From positions 1 through 50,477 of the forward strand of contig CAKRHW010000014.1 of NCBI GenBank assembly GCA_934339365.1: a DNA stretch of 50,477 nucleotides, given 5' to 3'. The translations under genes were made by a program, and so were the position numbers. Shown in pieces: positions 33,033 to 42,885 of the stretch. The notes beneath the pieces are model-generated. The model was not told the origin of the DNA. It ran no database searches and saw only the letters and a list, made by a program, of their open reading frames with translations. The DNA is from an uncultured Lachnospiraceae bacterium. Lineage in GTDB: Bacteria > Bacillota > Clostridia > Lachnospirales > Lachnospiraceae. The number at the start of each line of letters is the position of its first letter. Positions within the stretch are counted from its first letter, which is position 1.

Positions 33033-35087
33033 ATGAATATGGGAAGAATAACAGAAGTTGATCAGTATCTTTTTGGAGAAGGTACACATTATGAGATATA
33101 TAATAAACTAGGGGCACATTTAGGAGAACAGAATGGACAGAAGGGTGTTTGGTTTGCAACATGGGCACCACATGCTGTTTCTGTAAGTGTCGTTGGGGAA
33201 TTTAATGGATGGAATATTGATGCCAGTCATATGGATAAGATTGGACCAGGAGGAATCTGGGAATTATTTGTACCATTTGCCCAGGAAGGACAGCTATACA
33301 AATATTATATCGTAGGACAGAATGGAGAAGGACATTATAAGGCGGATCCTTATGCATTTACAGCGGAATTAAGACCGGGGAATGCATCTAAGATTGTGGA
33401 CATTGATGGATATCAGTGGTCAGACGAAGAGTATTGCAGTCACCGCAGACCGCATCATGATGAGGGACTATCGGATCCGATGTCTATTTATGAGGTACAT
33501 CTTGGTTCATGGAAGAGGGATTATTCTCTTGGAGGAGATGGATTTTATAATTACCGAAGAGCGGCAGAGGAATTAAGTGAATATGTTTTAGACATGGGTT
33601 ATACGCATGTTGAACTGATGGGAATTGCGGAACATCCATTTGATGGCTCCTGGGGATATCAGGTAACCGGATACTATGCACCGACATCAAGATATGGAAC
33701 ACCGGAAGACTTTATGTATTTTGTAGATTATTTGCATAAGAAGGGAATTGGTGTTATTCTTGACTGGGTACCGGCACATTTTCCAAGAGACGAGCATGGC
33801 CTTTCTATGTATGATGGTACTGCAACTTATGAATATGCAGATACGAGAAAGGGAGAACACCCGGACTGGGGAACGAAGGTATTTGATTACAGCAAGAATG
33901 AAGTAAGCAATTTCCTGATTGCGAATGCGTTGTTCTGGGTTGAAAAATACCACATTGACGGTCTGCGTGTAGATGCAGTAGCCTCTATGCTATACTTAGA
34001 TTATGGAAGAAGAGGGGGCGAATGGGTTCCGAATAAATATGGAGAGAATAAGAATCTCGAAGCAATTGAATTCTTTAAGCATTTAAGCAATGTTTTAGAG
34101 CAGAGAGATCCACAGACATATGTGATTGCAGAAGAATCAACAACATGGCCGGATATTACAAAGCGTCCGGACAAAGGTGGCCTGGGATTTACATACAAAT
34201 GGAACATGGGCTGGATGAATGATTTCTTAGAGTATGTAAAGTTAGATCCATTATTCAAAAAAGGAAATCATAATAAGATGACCTTTGGACTGACGTATTG
34301 TTTTAGTGAGAATTTTATTTTAGTAATTTCTCACGATGAAGTGGTACATTTGAAGTGTTCAATGTTAAAGAAGATGCCGGGGTATCCGGAGGATAAATAT
34401 AAGAACCTGAAAACAGCGTATGCATTTATGTTTGGACATCCGGGAAAGAAATTACTTTTCATGGGGCAGGAATTTGCACAGGTTAATGAATGGAGCGAGG
34501 CGAGAGAACTCGACTGGTATTTGTTAGAGGAACAGCCACATAGAGATGTACAATATTTTGTGAAACAACTGCTTCATATTTATAAGAAGTATCCGGCATT
34601 ATATCAGGATTCTAAGGGATATGCCACATTTGAATGGATCAATGCAAATGATGCAGAGAGAAGTATTTTCAGTTATATCAGGAAGGAACCAGATACCTTA
34701 AATCACGCACTTTTATTTGTACATAATTTTACACCGATGGAACGTTCTGATTATATTGTCGGAGTTCCGGTAGAAGGGAATTATCGTTTGATTCTGTCTT
34801 CGGATGACCAAAAGAAGACGGCTGTTTATAAGGCTCAAAAAGGGGAATGCGATGGAAAACCATATCGAATTGCCATTCCGTTAAAACCTTTAGAGTCTGT
34901 GATTGTAGAATTCCCGACGGAGAAGAAACATGTTACCAAGAAGGTTTCTACAAAAACGGTCAGAAAAACCAATACAGAAGAGAAGAAAACAGAATCTGCG
35001 GAAAAAGCAGCAGGTACGACAAAAAAAGGAAGTAAGACCAGAACTCGTGCATTAAAGCGTGTGAGCAAGCACACAACGAAAAAATAA
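33033..35087 (+). CDS. glgB: 1,4-alpha-glucan branching enzyme with basic tail
   Basis: A 684-residue GH13 enzyme making alpha-1,6 branches in glycogen. An N-terminal CBM48-like domain (VWFATWAPHAVSVSVVGEFNGW) precedes the barrel. Catalytic residues are nucleophile Asp314 (DGLRVDAV), acid Glu367 (VIAEES) and Asp435 (SHDEVVH). The last ~55 residues after the all-beta domain are Lys/Thr/Ser-rich and not part of the usual enzyme. I prefer ATG 33033 because AGAAAGG lies about 9 bases upstream; ATG 33009 would add 8 residues. No other glg gene is nearby. The gap to the following GH5 gene is 61 bases without a clear promoter or terminator. Confidence 0.95.
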   Translation: MNMGRITEVDQYLFGEGTHYEIYNKLGAHLGEQNGQKGVWFATWAPHAVSVSVVGEFNGWNIDASHMDKIGPGGIWELFVPFAQEGQLYKYYIVGQNGEGHYKADPYAFTAELRPGNASKIVDIDGYQWSDEEYCSHRRPHHDEGLSDPMSIYEVHLGSWKRDYSLGGDGFYNYRRAAEELSEYVLDMGYTHVELMGIAEHPFDGSWGYQVTGYYAPTSRYGTPEDFMYFVDYLHKKGIGVILDWVPAHFPRDEHGLSMYDGTATYEYADTRKGEHPDWGTKVFDYSKNEVSNFLIANALFWVEKYHIDGLRVDAVASMLYLDYGRRGGEWVPNKYGENKNLEAIEFFKHLSNVLEQRDPQTYVIAEESTTWPDITKRPDKGGLGFTYKWNMGWMNDFLEYVKLDPLFKKGNHNKMTFGLTYCFSENFILVISHDEVVHLKCSMLKKMPGYPEDKYKNLKTAYAFMFGHPGKKLLFMGQEFAQVNEWSEARELDWYLLEEQPHRDVQYFVKQLLHIYKKYPALYQDSKGYATFEWINANDAERSIFSYIRKEPDTLNHALLFVHNFTPMERSDYIVGVPVEGNYRLILSSDDQKKTAVYKAQKGECDGKPYRIAIPLKPLESVIVEFPTEKKHVTKKVSTKTVRKTNTEEKKTESAEKAAGTTKKGSKTRTRALKRVSKHTTKK

Positions 35088-35148
35088 GACATTTGGGAGA
35101 TGTCAGGCAAGAGTGAATTAGAAAGAAAGGAAAAGACCAGGAGGAAAT

Positions 35149-38043
35149 ATGAGAAAAAAACAAACAGAAACAAGAAAGAGGACAATAGCGGCAGTATTGT
35201 CCCTTTCTGTTATCACTACATTACTGCCATTTCCTGCACAGGCTGCGGTTGAACAGCAGTCTGCAGGGAATACTGTAAAAACTCAGGCGGTAAATGATAC
35301 CGGAGATGACTGGCTACATACAGATGGAGCCAATATCTTAGATAAAAATGGGAATATTGTGCGACTTACAGGAGCAAACTGGTTTGGATTTAACTGTTGT
35401 GAATGTATGTTACATGGACTCGGATGGGGAGCAGATCTGCATGCGACCTTAAAAGAAATTGCGGACAGAGGAATTAATTTACTCCGTATTCCGGTTTCTA
35501 CCGAGTTATTACTTGCATGGAAAAATGGCAAAAAAATAGGAAATGATCCACAGTTTGTAAAAAATGGTGTCAATGGACAGTATGATGATAATCCAGATCT
35601 TGTAAAGGATAATGGAGAAGTTATGACAAACTTTGAGGTTTTTGACCAGTTAATGAAATGGTGCAAAGATTACGGAATCAAAGTGATGGTAGATGTTCAT
35701 AGTGCCGCGGCAAATAATGCAGGACATAATTTTAATCTGTGGTATGGAATGTCTTCTTCTATGGCAGGAAATAGTGGTTATACCTTTACTACACAGGATT
35801 GGATTGATGGATGGGTATGGCTTGTCACACAGTATAAAGATGATGATACTTTGATTGCATGTGATTTGAAAAATGAACCACATGGAAAGCCAGATGAAGG
35901 AGATAAAGCTGCAAAATGGGATGATTCAGAGGATGAAAATAACTGGAAATATGCAGCAGAAAAATGTGGAAATGCTATTTTAGATGTAAATCCAAATATG
36001 TTGATTATGATAGAAGGAATTGAGTCTAGTCCAAAAGCCGGTTATACCTATGCAGATGCACCGATTACAGAGATTGGAAAATATCAGGTATACACTAATT
36101 ATGATGGCGGATGGTGGGGAGGTAATTTGCGAATGGCAAAAGACCACCCGGTAGATTTTAAGGATGCACAGAGAAATAAGCAGATTGTATATTCTCCACA
36201 TGATTATGGCCCTAAGGTATATATGCAGGACTGGTTCCATCCGGATGCAGACAATAATACGCATTTTACCGAAGAATCATTATTGAAAGAATACTGGTAT
36301 GATTCATGGGCATATCTGGTAGAAGAAAATCGTGCTCCTCTTTTGATTGGAGAATGGGGAGGATTCATGGATGGAGCCGGCAATGAAGAGTGGATGAACA
36401 CCATTGCTGATTACATGAATAAGAAAAATATCAGTCATACTTTCTGGTGTATTAATCCAAATTCCGGTGATACAGGCGGATTAATCAATGATGACTGGAA
36501 GACCTGGGATGAGAAGAAATATGCATTGTTGAAGAAGACATTGTGGCAGAGTGCAGATGGTAAATTTGTAGGATTAGATCATCAGAAGGCGTTAGGCAAA
36601 AATGGAATTACAATTGATGAATATTATGGAAATCCGCAGAAACCAACACAGCCGGCAACAGAAGAAACAACGAGCGAGGCACCGACACAGAGTACAACGG
36701 AAGTAATCACGAGTGAGGCACCAACACAGAGTACAACGGAAGTAATCACGAGTGAGGCACCAACACAGAGTACAACGGAAGAAACAACGAGTGAGGCACC
36801 AACACAGAGTACAACGGAAGTAATTACAAGTGAGGTACCAACACAGCCAGCAACAGAAGAAACAACGAGTGAGGTACCAACACAGAATACAACAAGAGAA
36901 ACAACGAGTGAGGCGCCAACGCAGAGTACAACGGAAGTAATCACAAGTGAGGTACCAACACAGGATACAACAAGAGAAACAACAAGTGAGGCACCAACAG
37001 AAACAGTTACAACAGAGACAACGATAATAGATATTCCAACAACGGATGCACCTACGCAAAGAGTTACGGAAACTACAACAGAACAGACAACTCCAGAGGA
37101 AACAACGGTTCTAATTGAGAAACCAAAGTTAGACCAGGCATCAGCGGCAGTTTTAGTTGGTGATAGTCTGCAGTTGACCTATTCACCGGACAATACGGCA
37201 GGAGCAGTATTAAGATGGGAGTCAACGAATCCAGATATTGTTACAGTAACAGACGATGGGAAAATTACAGGTGTAAAAGAAGGGGAAGCAGTTGTTCTTT
37301 TCCATGTGGATGATGAAATGTATGCATGTGTGGTAAGTGTTAAGCCGGTGAAACAGCCAGAAACGACAGAAAATAGAGAGACTACAACCAGCCAGGTTAC
37401 AACAAGCCAGAACACAACGACACAGGAAACTACGCAAAGAGTTACACAACCAACGACGGAAGAGCCAACACAGGCAACCTCAGAGAGAGTTACGGATGCA
37501 TCCACACAGGAACCGACACAAAGAGTTACTGAGCAGCCAACACAGCGTGTTACAGAGACAAGTGAACCGACAACAACGAAGCAGGAACCTGTGACAGAGA
37601 CAACAACAAAACAAGAGCCAGAGACACAACCGACAACAAAGCAGGAACCGGCAACCGAGCCAACAACAAAGCAGACGGATGCAACACAACCAACATCGAC
37701 AGCACCGGCACAGAATAATATTTCAGGTTCCGGTGAGATGGTACAGAAATCAGCGAAAATAGTTAAGGTTGCAGCAGTCAAAGGGCTGAAGTATAAACGT
37801 CAAAAGGCAACAGCAGGGAAATTGAGTTGGAAGAAACAAAAGGGTGCAATACGTTACCGCGTATACCGCTATAATAAGAAAACAAAAAAATATCAGTATT
37901 ACAAGGCTACGAAGAAAAACTATCTGGCATTGAAAAAATTAAAGAAAAAAACAACGTATCAGTTTAAAGTCAGAGCATGTCAGAAAATAAATGGGAAAGA
38001 AGTTGTGGGCAGGTATTCCAAAAAAGTAAAAGTTCGTATTTAG
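35149..38043 (+). CDS. Secreted GH5 cellulase with Thr-rich linkers, Big_2 and Fn3-like domains
   Basis: A 964-residue secreted endoglucanase. A signal peptide (~1-33: basic start, hydrophobic core, AQAA cleavage region) precedes a GH5 barrel (~40-490). This opens LTGANWFGFNCCECMLHG, with acid/base Glu243 in DLKNEPHG and nucleophile Glu402 in LLIGEWGG. A ~155-residue linker follows, built on 13-residue repeats such as SEAPTQSTTEVIT. Then come a Big_2-type Ig-like domain (~657-735, ALVGDSLQLTYS-like start and TGVKEGEAVV end), a second Thr-rich linker (~740-858), and a basic Fn3-like domain (~870-964). No sortase motif, dockerin or SLH repeat is present, so it is either free or held through the basic tail. 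AGGAGG precedes the ATG. Confidence 0.93.
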   Translation: MRKKQTETRKRTIAAVLSLSVITTLLPFPAQAAVEQQSAGNTVKTQAVNDTGDDWLHTDGANILDKNGNIVRLTGANWFGFNCCECMLHGLGWGADLHATLKEIADRGINLLRIPVSTELLLAWKNGKKIGNDPQFVKNGVNGQYDDNPDLVKDNGEVMTNFEVFDQLMKWCKDYGIKVMVDVHSAAANNAGHNFNLWYGMSSSMAGNSGYTFTTQDWIDGWVWLVTQYKDDDTLIACDLKNEPHGKPDEGDKAAKWDDSEDENNWKYAAEKCGNAILDVNPNMLIMIEGIESSPKAGYTYADAPITEIGKYQVYTNYDGGWWGGNLRMAKDHPVDFKDAQRNKQIVYSPHDYGPKVYMQDWFHPDADNNTHFTEESLLKEYWYDSWAYLVEENRAPLLIGEWGGFMDGAGNEEWMNTIADYMNKKNISHTFWCINPNSGDTGGLINDDWKTWDEKKYALLKKTLWQSADGKFVGLDHQKALGKNGITIDEYYGNPQKPTQPATEETTSEAPTQSTTEVITSEAPTQSTTEVITSEAPTQSTTEETTSEAPTQSTTEVITSEVPTQPATEETTSEVPTQNTTRETTSEAPTQSTTEVITSEVPTQDTTRETTSEAPTETVTTETTIIDIPTTDAPTQRVTETTTEQTTPEETTVLIEKPKLDQASAAVLVGDSLQLTYSPDNTAGAVLRWESTNPDIVTVTDDGKITGVKEGEAVVLFHVDDEMYACVVSVKPVKQPETTENRETTTSQVTTSQNTTTQETTQRVTQPTTEEPTQATSERVTDASTQEPTQRVTEQPTQRVTETSEPTTTKQEPVTETTTKQEPETQPTTKQEPATEPTTKQTDATQPTSTAPAQNNISGSGEMVQKSAKIVKVAAVKGLKYKRQKATAGKLSWKKQKGAIRYRVYRYNKKTKKYQYYKATKKNYLALKKLKKKTTYQFKVRACQKINGKEVVGRYSKKVKVRI
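36660..37000 (+). repeat. 39-bp tandem repeats coding the GH5 linker
   Basis: Eight to nine imperfect copies of a 39-base unit coding SEAPTQSTTEVIT-like segments, with ETT, EVI and PAT variants. Copies are close enough at DNA level to allow slippage, so linker length may differ between strains. Confidence 0.85.
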
Positions 38044-38229
38044 AAATATGTGGATACTTCTTTGAAAGGAATTTTTGCTTTTCAGAGGTTTCCAAATAAA
38101 GGAAAATGTATTAAAATAATAGAATAGATTGCAGTGCCAAAACACCAAAATCTAGAAGATTAAAATCGAAATACTGGAAAATATCAGAACAGTTATTTGG
38201 GAAAATTAGTAATAAAATGGAGGCTTTAC

Positions 38230-41200
38230 ATGAGAAAACGAATGAAGGGAACTGGGAAAAAGACATCCATGATTCTTTTGTCTGGAGTTCTTGCAGTAGG
38301 TATGATGCCAGAACTGCCGGGAACCGTAGAGGCAAAGGCTGCAGATGAGCAGTTTAATTATGGAGAAGCACTGCAGAAGTCATTAATTTTTTATGAATTA
38401 CAAAAATCAGGAAAATTAGACGGAGCAGAATTTAATCGTAATAACTGGAGAGCAGATTCTTGTCTGAATGACGGAAAAGACAATGGTGTTGATTTGACAG
38501 GCGGATGGTTTGATGCCGGAGACAATGCGAAGTTTAATCTTCCAATGTCTTATACGGCAGCGATGCTTGCCTGGTCATTTGATGAATATCAGGATGCATA
38601 TGATCAGTCAGGACAGACGAAGTATTTGATGAATGAATTGAAATGGGCGAATGATTATTTCATCAAGTGTCATCCGGAAGATGATGTATATTATTATCAG
38701 GTTGGAGATGGAACAAAGGATCATGCATTCTGGGGAGCAGCGGAAGTTGTAGAGACCAGAATGGAAAGACCATCTTTTAAAGTAGGTAATACAGAGGCAG
38801 ATGGTGGTTCTGCTGTTTGTGGAGAGACAGCGGCAGCACTTGCATCTTGTGCAGTTGCATTTAGCAAGGATACACCATATAAAGATACCGCTTATGCTGA
38901 AAAATGTATCAAGTATGCGAAATCTCTTTACAAAATGGCGGAAGATGCCAAGAGCGATAAGGGCTATACGGCAGCCAATGGATTTTATAATTCATGGAGT
39001 GGTTTTTATGATGAACTTGCATGGGCCGGAATGTGGATCTATAAGGCAACCGGTGATAAGACATATTTAGAGAAGGCAGAGGAATATGCAATGAATTTTG
39101 GCTCTGAATCACAGGGATCAGATGAATTGAAATATTCTTATACACAGTGTTGGGATGATGTACATATTGGTGCTGCATTTTTGATTGAGCACTGTGCAGA
39201 AGCATCAGAAGCTGCAAAAACCAGATATAAAAAGTTATTAGAGAACAATATGGATTTCTGGTTTGGTGAATTAAAAGGAAAAGGTTCAGATCAGGTTAAA
39301 TATACAGAGGGTGGATTAGCATGGATGTCCCAGTGGGGTTCCATTCGTTATGCAACCACAGCAGCATTTATGGCATCTCTTTATGCAAAATGGTGGGGAG
39401 ACACCGATAGCGAAAGAGGAACAAAATGTAAGAAATTTGCAAAACAGCAGGCTGACTATGCCTTAGGAAGTACAGGAAGAAGTTTCCAGATTGGATTTGG
39501 AAAAGATTACCCACAAAGTCCACATCACCGTACGGCACATGGACCTTGGGGCGACAGTCTGAAGACAGATCCTGATAAAACAAGACACGTATTAGTAGGA
39601 GCTGTAGTGGGAGGACCACAGAGTGCAGATGACAGCAGTTATGAGGATGACCGCGGAAATTATTACTCCAATGAAGTTGCATGTGATTATAACGCAGGAT
39701 TTACCGGATTAATGGCAGCTTTATATAAGGATTATCCATCTGCCGTTGATCCAAACGTAAATGCAGTAGAAACCGTTCCACAGGGAGAAGAGTATTTTGC
39801 AAATGCAGCAATCAATGCATTTGATAATACAAATGCTAAAAACTTTGTAGAATTTAAAGTAATTGTATACAATCACACTGCATGGCCGGCCAGAGTAGCA
39901 AAGAATTTAAAATTAAGATGTTATGTAGATATCAGTTCTGCCAATGCAGCTGCAAGTGAATTCACAGTTCAGAGTAATTATAGCCAGAGTGGTGTTGAGC
40001 CATCAGAATTGAAGCCATATGATGCAGCAAAGGGAATTTATTATACAGAAGTTGACTTCTCAGATACAAAGGAGCCGATTTATCCAGGTGGACAAAGCCA
40101 GTCGAGAAGTGAGATTCAGTTTAGAATTTCTGCACCGGGAAAATGGGATTATAGTTCGAGTCCATCAGTAATAGGATTAGAAGGAACATCAAACAATGAT
40201 ATGGTAAAAGCAGAAAACATGGCATTGTATGATGGAGATGTGCTTGTTTATGGACAGGAACCAGATGGAACGAAACCAGATCCAAGTCAGCCTACAACAA
40301 AAGTAGACGAAACAACAGAAAATACTACGACAGTAGCACCTACAACAGTAGAGACTACAACAGAGGCACCAACGACAGAGCAGGTAACAACAGCAGAACC
40401 GACAGTGATACCTACGACAGAGCAGGTGACAACAACAGAGCCTGCAACAGAGGCACCAACAACGGAGGTTATTACAGGAGATAATACAGTTCCGGTTACA
40501 GATTTTGATGAAACAACTGCACAGACCACACAGGAAGTGCCAACACAGACTACAACAGAGCAGACAACAACAGAGATTATTACAGGAGATAATACAATAC
40601 CAGTTACGGATTTTGATGAGACGACTCAGAATGTAACAGAATCAGGAACAGAAGAAACTACACAGTCTTCTACAGAATCAGGAACGGAGCAGACTACACA
40701 GTCTGATACACAGACAGGAACAGAGGAAACAACGAGAGAACAGCAGACAACAGCACAGACAGATAAGCCAAGAATCAGTACGGATTCTATTGCAATGTTA
40801 GTTGGTGACACTATTCAGATTCCATATTCACCAAAAGATGTACAAGGTATTCACTACATTTGGGTATCAAGTGATGATAGTGTTGCAAAGGTTTCGGAAA
40901 GTGGTGTTGTAACAGCATTCAAAGAAGGAACAGTAACTATTACATTAGTTGCAGATGGAGAGATTTCAAGTTGTGTCGTAACAGTTGGAAAATCTATTCA
41001 TGAGAATCCGACTACCACACAACAAGAGCAGACAACACAACCGGGTGAAGCAACAACAAGACCAGTTGAGACAACGACACAGCCGGGAGAGGCAACAACA
41101 AGACCGGTTGAGACAACGACGCAGCCGGGAGAGGCAACAACAAGACCGGTTGAGACAACAACGCAGCCAGGTGGTGAAGTAACAACAAGACCAGTTGAAA

Positions 41201-41856
41201 CAACGACACAGCCAGTTGAGACAACCACACAACCAGGTGAGACGACAGCCCAGCCGGCAGAAACAACCACTCAGCCTGCTCAGCAGGGAACAACAAAACC
41301 GGCAACAGGAGATACAACACAGACAGGCAACAATGCAACAGAAAAGAACGTCACAGATATTGTTTTGGCACAAGACAGCATCAGCCTTGTAGCAGGTAAG
41401 AAACAGACAATTCAGGCTGTTGTATTTCCGGTGGACGCAACAAATAAAACAGTTCGTTTTGTCAGCAAAAATACAAATATCGCAACAGTAAATGCAAATG
41501 GAACGATTCAGGCAAAACGTGCCGGAAAAGCAATCATTCAGGTAATATCTGCAAATGGTATTATCAAGAATGTTAAGGTGACAGTAAAACCTGCAGCTGT
41601 AAAGGGCTTAAAGAAAAAGAATGTGACCCAGAAGACAGCAAAACTGACATGGAAAAAACAAAAAGGAATTAGTGGTTATAAGATTTACAAGTATGATAAA
41701 AAGACGAGAAAGTATCGTCTTTATAAGAAAACAAAGAAAAATACAATTCAGTTAAAGAAATTAAAACGTCGTACCACATATCAATTTAAAGTACGTGCAT
41801 ACCGTTCGAATCTGATGAGTACCTGGTCGAAGAGGGTAACTGTACGAACAAAGTAA
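38230..41856 (+). CDS. Secreted GH9 endoglucanase with CBM3, Big_2 and Fn3-like domains
   Basis: A 1208-residue secreted cellulase. After a signal peptide (~1-37) comes a GH9 (alpha/alpha)6 domain (~40-515). It has Asp95 and Asp98 in WFDAGDNAK, the His region PHHRTAHG (His432/433) and acid Glu482 in SNEVACDYNAGFTG. A CBM3-type module (~519-674; FVEFKVIVYNHTAWPARV, YPGGQSQSRSEIQFR) follows directly, the CBM3c arrangement of processive endoglucanases. Then come a Thr linker, Big_2 (~846-925), a repeat linker, a second Big_2 (~1040-1121), and a basic Fn3-like end (~1122-1208). ATG 38230 has GGAGG 6 bases upstream; 38197 is an unsupported earlier start. Confidence 0.94.
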   Translation: MRKRMKGTGKKTSMILLSGVLAVGMMPELPGTVEAKAADEQFNYGEALQKSLIFYELQKSGKLDGAEFNRNNWRADSCLNDGKDNGVDLTGGWFDAGDNAKFNLPMSYTAAMLAWSFDEYQDAYDQSGQTKYLMNELKWANDYFIKCHPEDDVYYYQVGDGTKDHAFWGAAEVVETRMERPSFKVGNTEADGGSAVCGETAAALASCAVAFSKDTPYKDTAYAEKCIKYAKSLYKMAEDAKSDKGYTAANGFYNSWSGFYDELAWAGMWIYKATGDKTYLEKAEEYAMNFGSESQGSDELKYSYTQCWDDVHIGAAFLIEHCAEASEAAKTRYKKLLENNMDFWFGELKGKGSDQVKYTEGGLAWMSQWGSIRYATTAAFMASLYAKWWGDTDSERGTKCKKFAKQQADYALGSTGRSFQIGFGKDYPQSPHHRTAHGPWGDSLKTDPDKTRHVLVGAVVGGPQSADDSSYEDDRGNYYSNEVACDYNAGFTGLMAALYKDYPSAVDPNVNAVETVPQGEEYFANAAINAFDNTNAKNFVEFKVIVYNHTAWPARVAKNLKLRCYVDISSANAAASEFTVQSNYSQSGVEPSELKPYDAAKGIYYTEVDFSDTKEPIYPGGQSQSRSEIQFRISAPGKWDYSSSPSVIGLEGTSNNDMVKAENMALYDGDVLVYGQEPDGTKPDPSQPTTKVDETTENTTTVAPTTVETTTEAPTTEQVTTAEPTVIPTTEQVTTTEPATEAPTTEVITGDNTVPVTDFDETTAQTTQEVPTQTTTEQTTTEIITGDNTIPVTDFDETTQNVTESGTEETTQSSTESGTEQTTQSDTQTGTEETTREQQTTAQTDKPRISTDSIAMLVGDTIQIPYSPKDVQGIHYIWVSSDDSVAKVSESGVVTAFKEGTVTITLVADGEISSCVVTVGKSIHENPTTTQQEQTTQPGEATTRPVETTTQPGEATTRPVETTTQPGEATTRPVETTTQPGGEVTTRPVETTTQPVETTTQPGETTAQPAETTTQPAQQGTTKPATGDTTQTGNNATEKNVTDIVLAQDSISLVAGKKQTIQAVVFPVDATNKTVRFVSKNTNIATVNANGTIQAKRAGKAIIQVISANGIIKNVKVTVKPAAVKGLKKKNVTQKTAKLTWKKQKGISGYKIYKYDKKTRKYRLYKKTKKNTIQLKKLKRRTTYQFKVRAYRSNLMSTWSKRVTVRTK
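41041..41208 (+). repeat. 42-bp tandem repeats coding the second GH9 linker
   Basis: Four consecutive units starting at 41041, 41083, 41125 and 41167, each coding QPGEATTRPVETTT. Copies 2 and 3 are nearly identical, and the fourth carries an added Gly codon. This is recent, in-frame tandem amplification inside a linker. Confidence 0.92.
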
Positions 41857-41876
41857 ATTTATAGCACATTTTAAGA

Positions 41877-41914
41877 AAATGACTGCACTTTGCAATAAAG
41901 TGTGGTCATTTTTT
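41877..41914 (+). terminator. Terminator after the GH9 gene
   Basis: AAAATGAC-tg-CACTTT, loop GCAAT, AAAGTG-tg-GTCATTTT, followed by a T-run. A typical intrinsic terminator 20 bases after the stop codon. Confidence 0.87.
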
Positions 41915-41970
41915 AAAATAAAAGCATAAAAATAAATAATTATTGGTTAATCTGTTTTTGAAAAAAGGAC

Positions 41971-41976
41971 TATAAT
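41971..41976 (+). promoter_or_regulatory. -10 element upstream of rplY
   Basis: A consensus TATAAT with no good -35 at 16-18 bases. CTTGT-A-ACAAG (about 41980-41990) lies near the expected start point, and CTTAG/CTAAG (42014-42018 with 42029-42033) can fold in the leader, which could serve autoregulation. The latter points are inference. Confidence 0.5.
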
Positions 41977-42061
41977 ACACTTGTAACAAGGAAATAGATA
42001 CTTAACAGCGTTTCTTAGTTAAATACTGCTAAGCAAATCAGATTTTTGGAGGAAAAGATAA

Positions 42062-42661
42062 ATGAATACTTTAAAAGCTGAAAAGAGAAGCATGGATGTA
42101 AAAGCAAAGAAACTAAGAAGAGAAGGATTTGTTACCGGAATTGTTTTCGGAAGAGAATTAAAGGAATCCATTCCCATCAAGATTGAAAAGAAAGAAGCAC
42201 AAAAATTTCTTTCAACCAATAACAAGGGTAGTGAAGCAGAGCTAGAGCTTGACGGTCAGAAGATGGTTGTTCTGGTTAAGGAAGTTGATTATGATCCACT
42301 GAAACGTGAAACTATTGAGATTGATTTTCAGGCATTAGTAAAGGGTGAAAAAGTTCATTCTGTTGCTGAGATTATTTTGAAGAACTTCGACAAGGTTCCA
42401 GGTGTTGTAGAACAGCATTTGACAGAGGTTGCTTTCAAAGCTACTCCGGATGCATTAACAGATAAGATTGAAATTGATGCATCTAAGTTAAAAGTTGGTG
42501 ATACAGTTAAGGTTGGAGATTTGGATATCGCTAAGAATAAAAATGTTACACTTCAGACTGATTTAGATCAGGTTGTTGTAACGGTTACAGAAGTTTTCTA
42601 TGAAGAGCCTGTAGATGAGGATGCACAGCCAGTTGCAACTCCGGCAGCTCCAGAGAACTAA
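42062..42661 (+). CDS. rplY: 50S ribosomal protein L25 / Ctc
   Basis: A 199-residue protein of the long L25 (Ctc, TL5) class that binds 5S rRNA. Residues ~1-92 form the L25 domain (LKAEKRSMDVKAKKLRREG, VTGIVFGRELKESIPIKI). Residues ~93-185 form the C-terminal beta domain (FDKVPGVVEQHLTEVAFKA). The acidic/Pro-Ala tail is usual. GGAGG lies before the ATG. In Bacillus the long form is a stress-induced protein. It is a single-gene unit between secreted enzymes, closed by a terminator at 42723-42764. Confidence 0.95.
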   Translation: MNTLKAEKRSMDVKAKKLRREGFVTGIVFGRELKESIPIKIEKKEAQKFLSTNNKGSEAELELDGQKMVVLVKEVDYDPLKRETIEIDFQALVKGEKVHSVAEIILKNFDKVPGVVEQHLTEVAFKATPDALTDKIEIDASKLKVGDTVKVGDLDIAKNKNVTLQTDLDQVVVTVTEVFYEEPVDEDAQPVATPAAPEN

Positions 42662-42722
42662 AAGCAATGCGAAATGCAAATCGACATTGCATGAATCATG
42701 AAAATTTATAGTTAGAAAAGAG

Positions 42723-42764
42723 AGCGTATATTTGCAATGGAGACATTGTGAATATGCGCTTTTT
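42723..42764 (+). terminator. Terminator after rplY
   Basis: AGCGTATATTTGCAATG (42723-42739) pairs with CATTGTGAATATGCGCT, loop GAGA, followed by TTTTT. The stem is about 17 bp with one or two mismatches. Confidence 0.87.
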
Positions 42765-42805
42765 CAATGATGGGGTTTAATTAAAAAGAGTTAGTTATAT
42801 AGAAC

Positions 42806-42834
42806 TTGAAAGAAAAAGCCCGGTGTGCTATATT
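42806..42834 (+). promoter_or_regulatory. Promoter of pepC
   Basis: TTGAAA (42806-42811), a 17-base spacer, TATATT (42829-42834), 51 bases before the ATG. The -10 overlaps an alternative upstream GTG in frame with pepC, which argues against that earlier start. Confidence 0.72.
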
Positions 42835-42885
42835 GAATGTTGTGAAAAGAAAAAGGATTTTAGATGGAATCTAGGAGGAATAAAA

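Noticed and set aside
35088..35148. A separate promoter for the first GH5 cellulase
   Set aside because: Only a short GACAT/ATGTC hairpin and a ribosome binding site were found; no -35/-10 pair is convincing, so read-through from glgB remains possible.
36592..37781. Long open frames on the minus strand across the GH5 linkers (Cys-rich or Val/Ser-rich)
   Set aside because: They mirror the ACA/GAA-rich repeat codons of the real gene, lack ribosome binding sites and have no family-like sequence.
40966..41373. Minus-strand open frames opposite the GH9 repeat linker
   Set aside because: Same cause: a repetitive antisense of Thr/Glu/Pro codons, giving Leu/Cys/Ser repeats.
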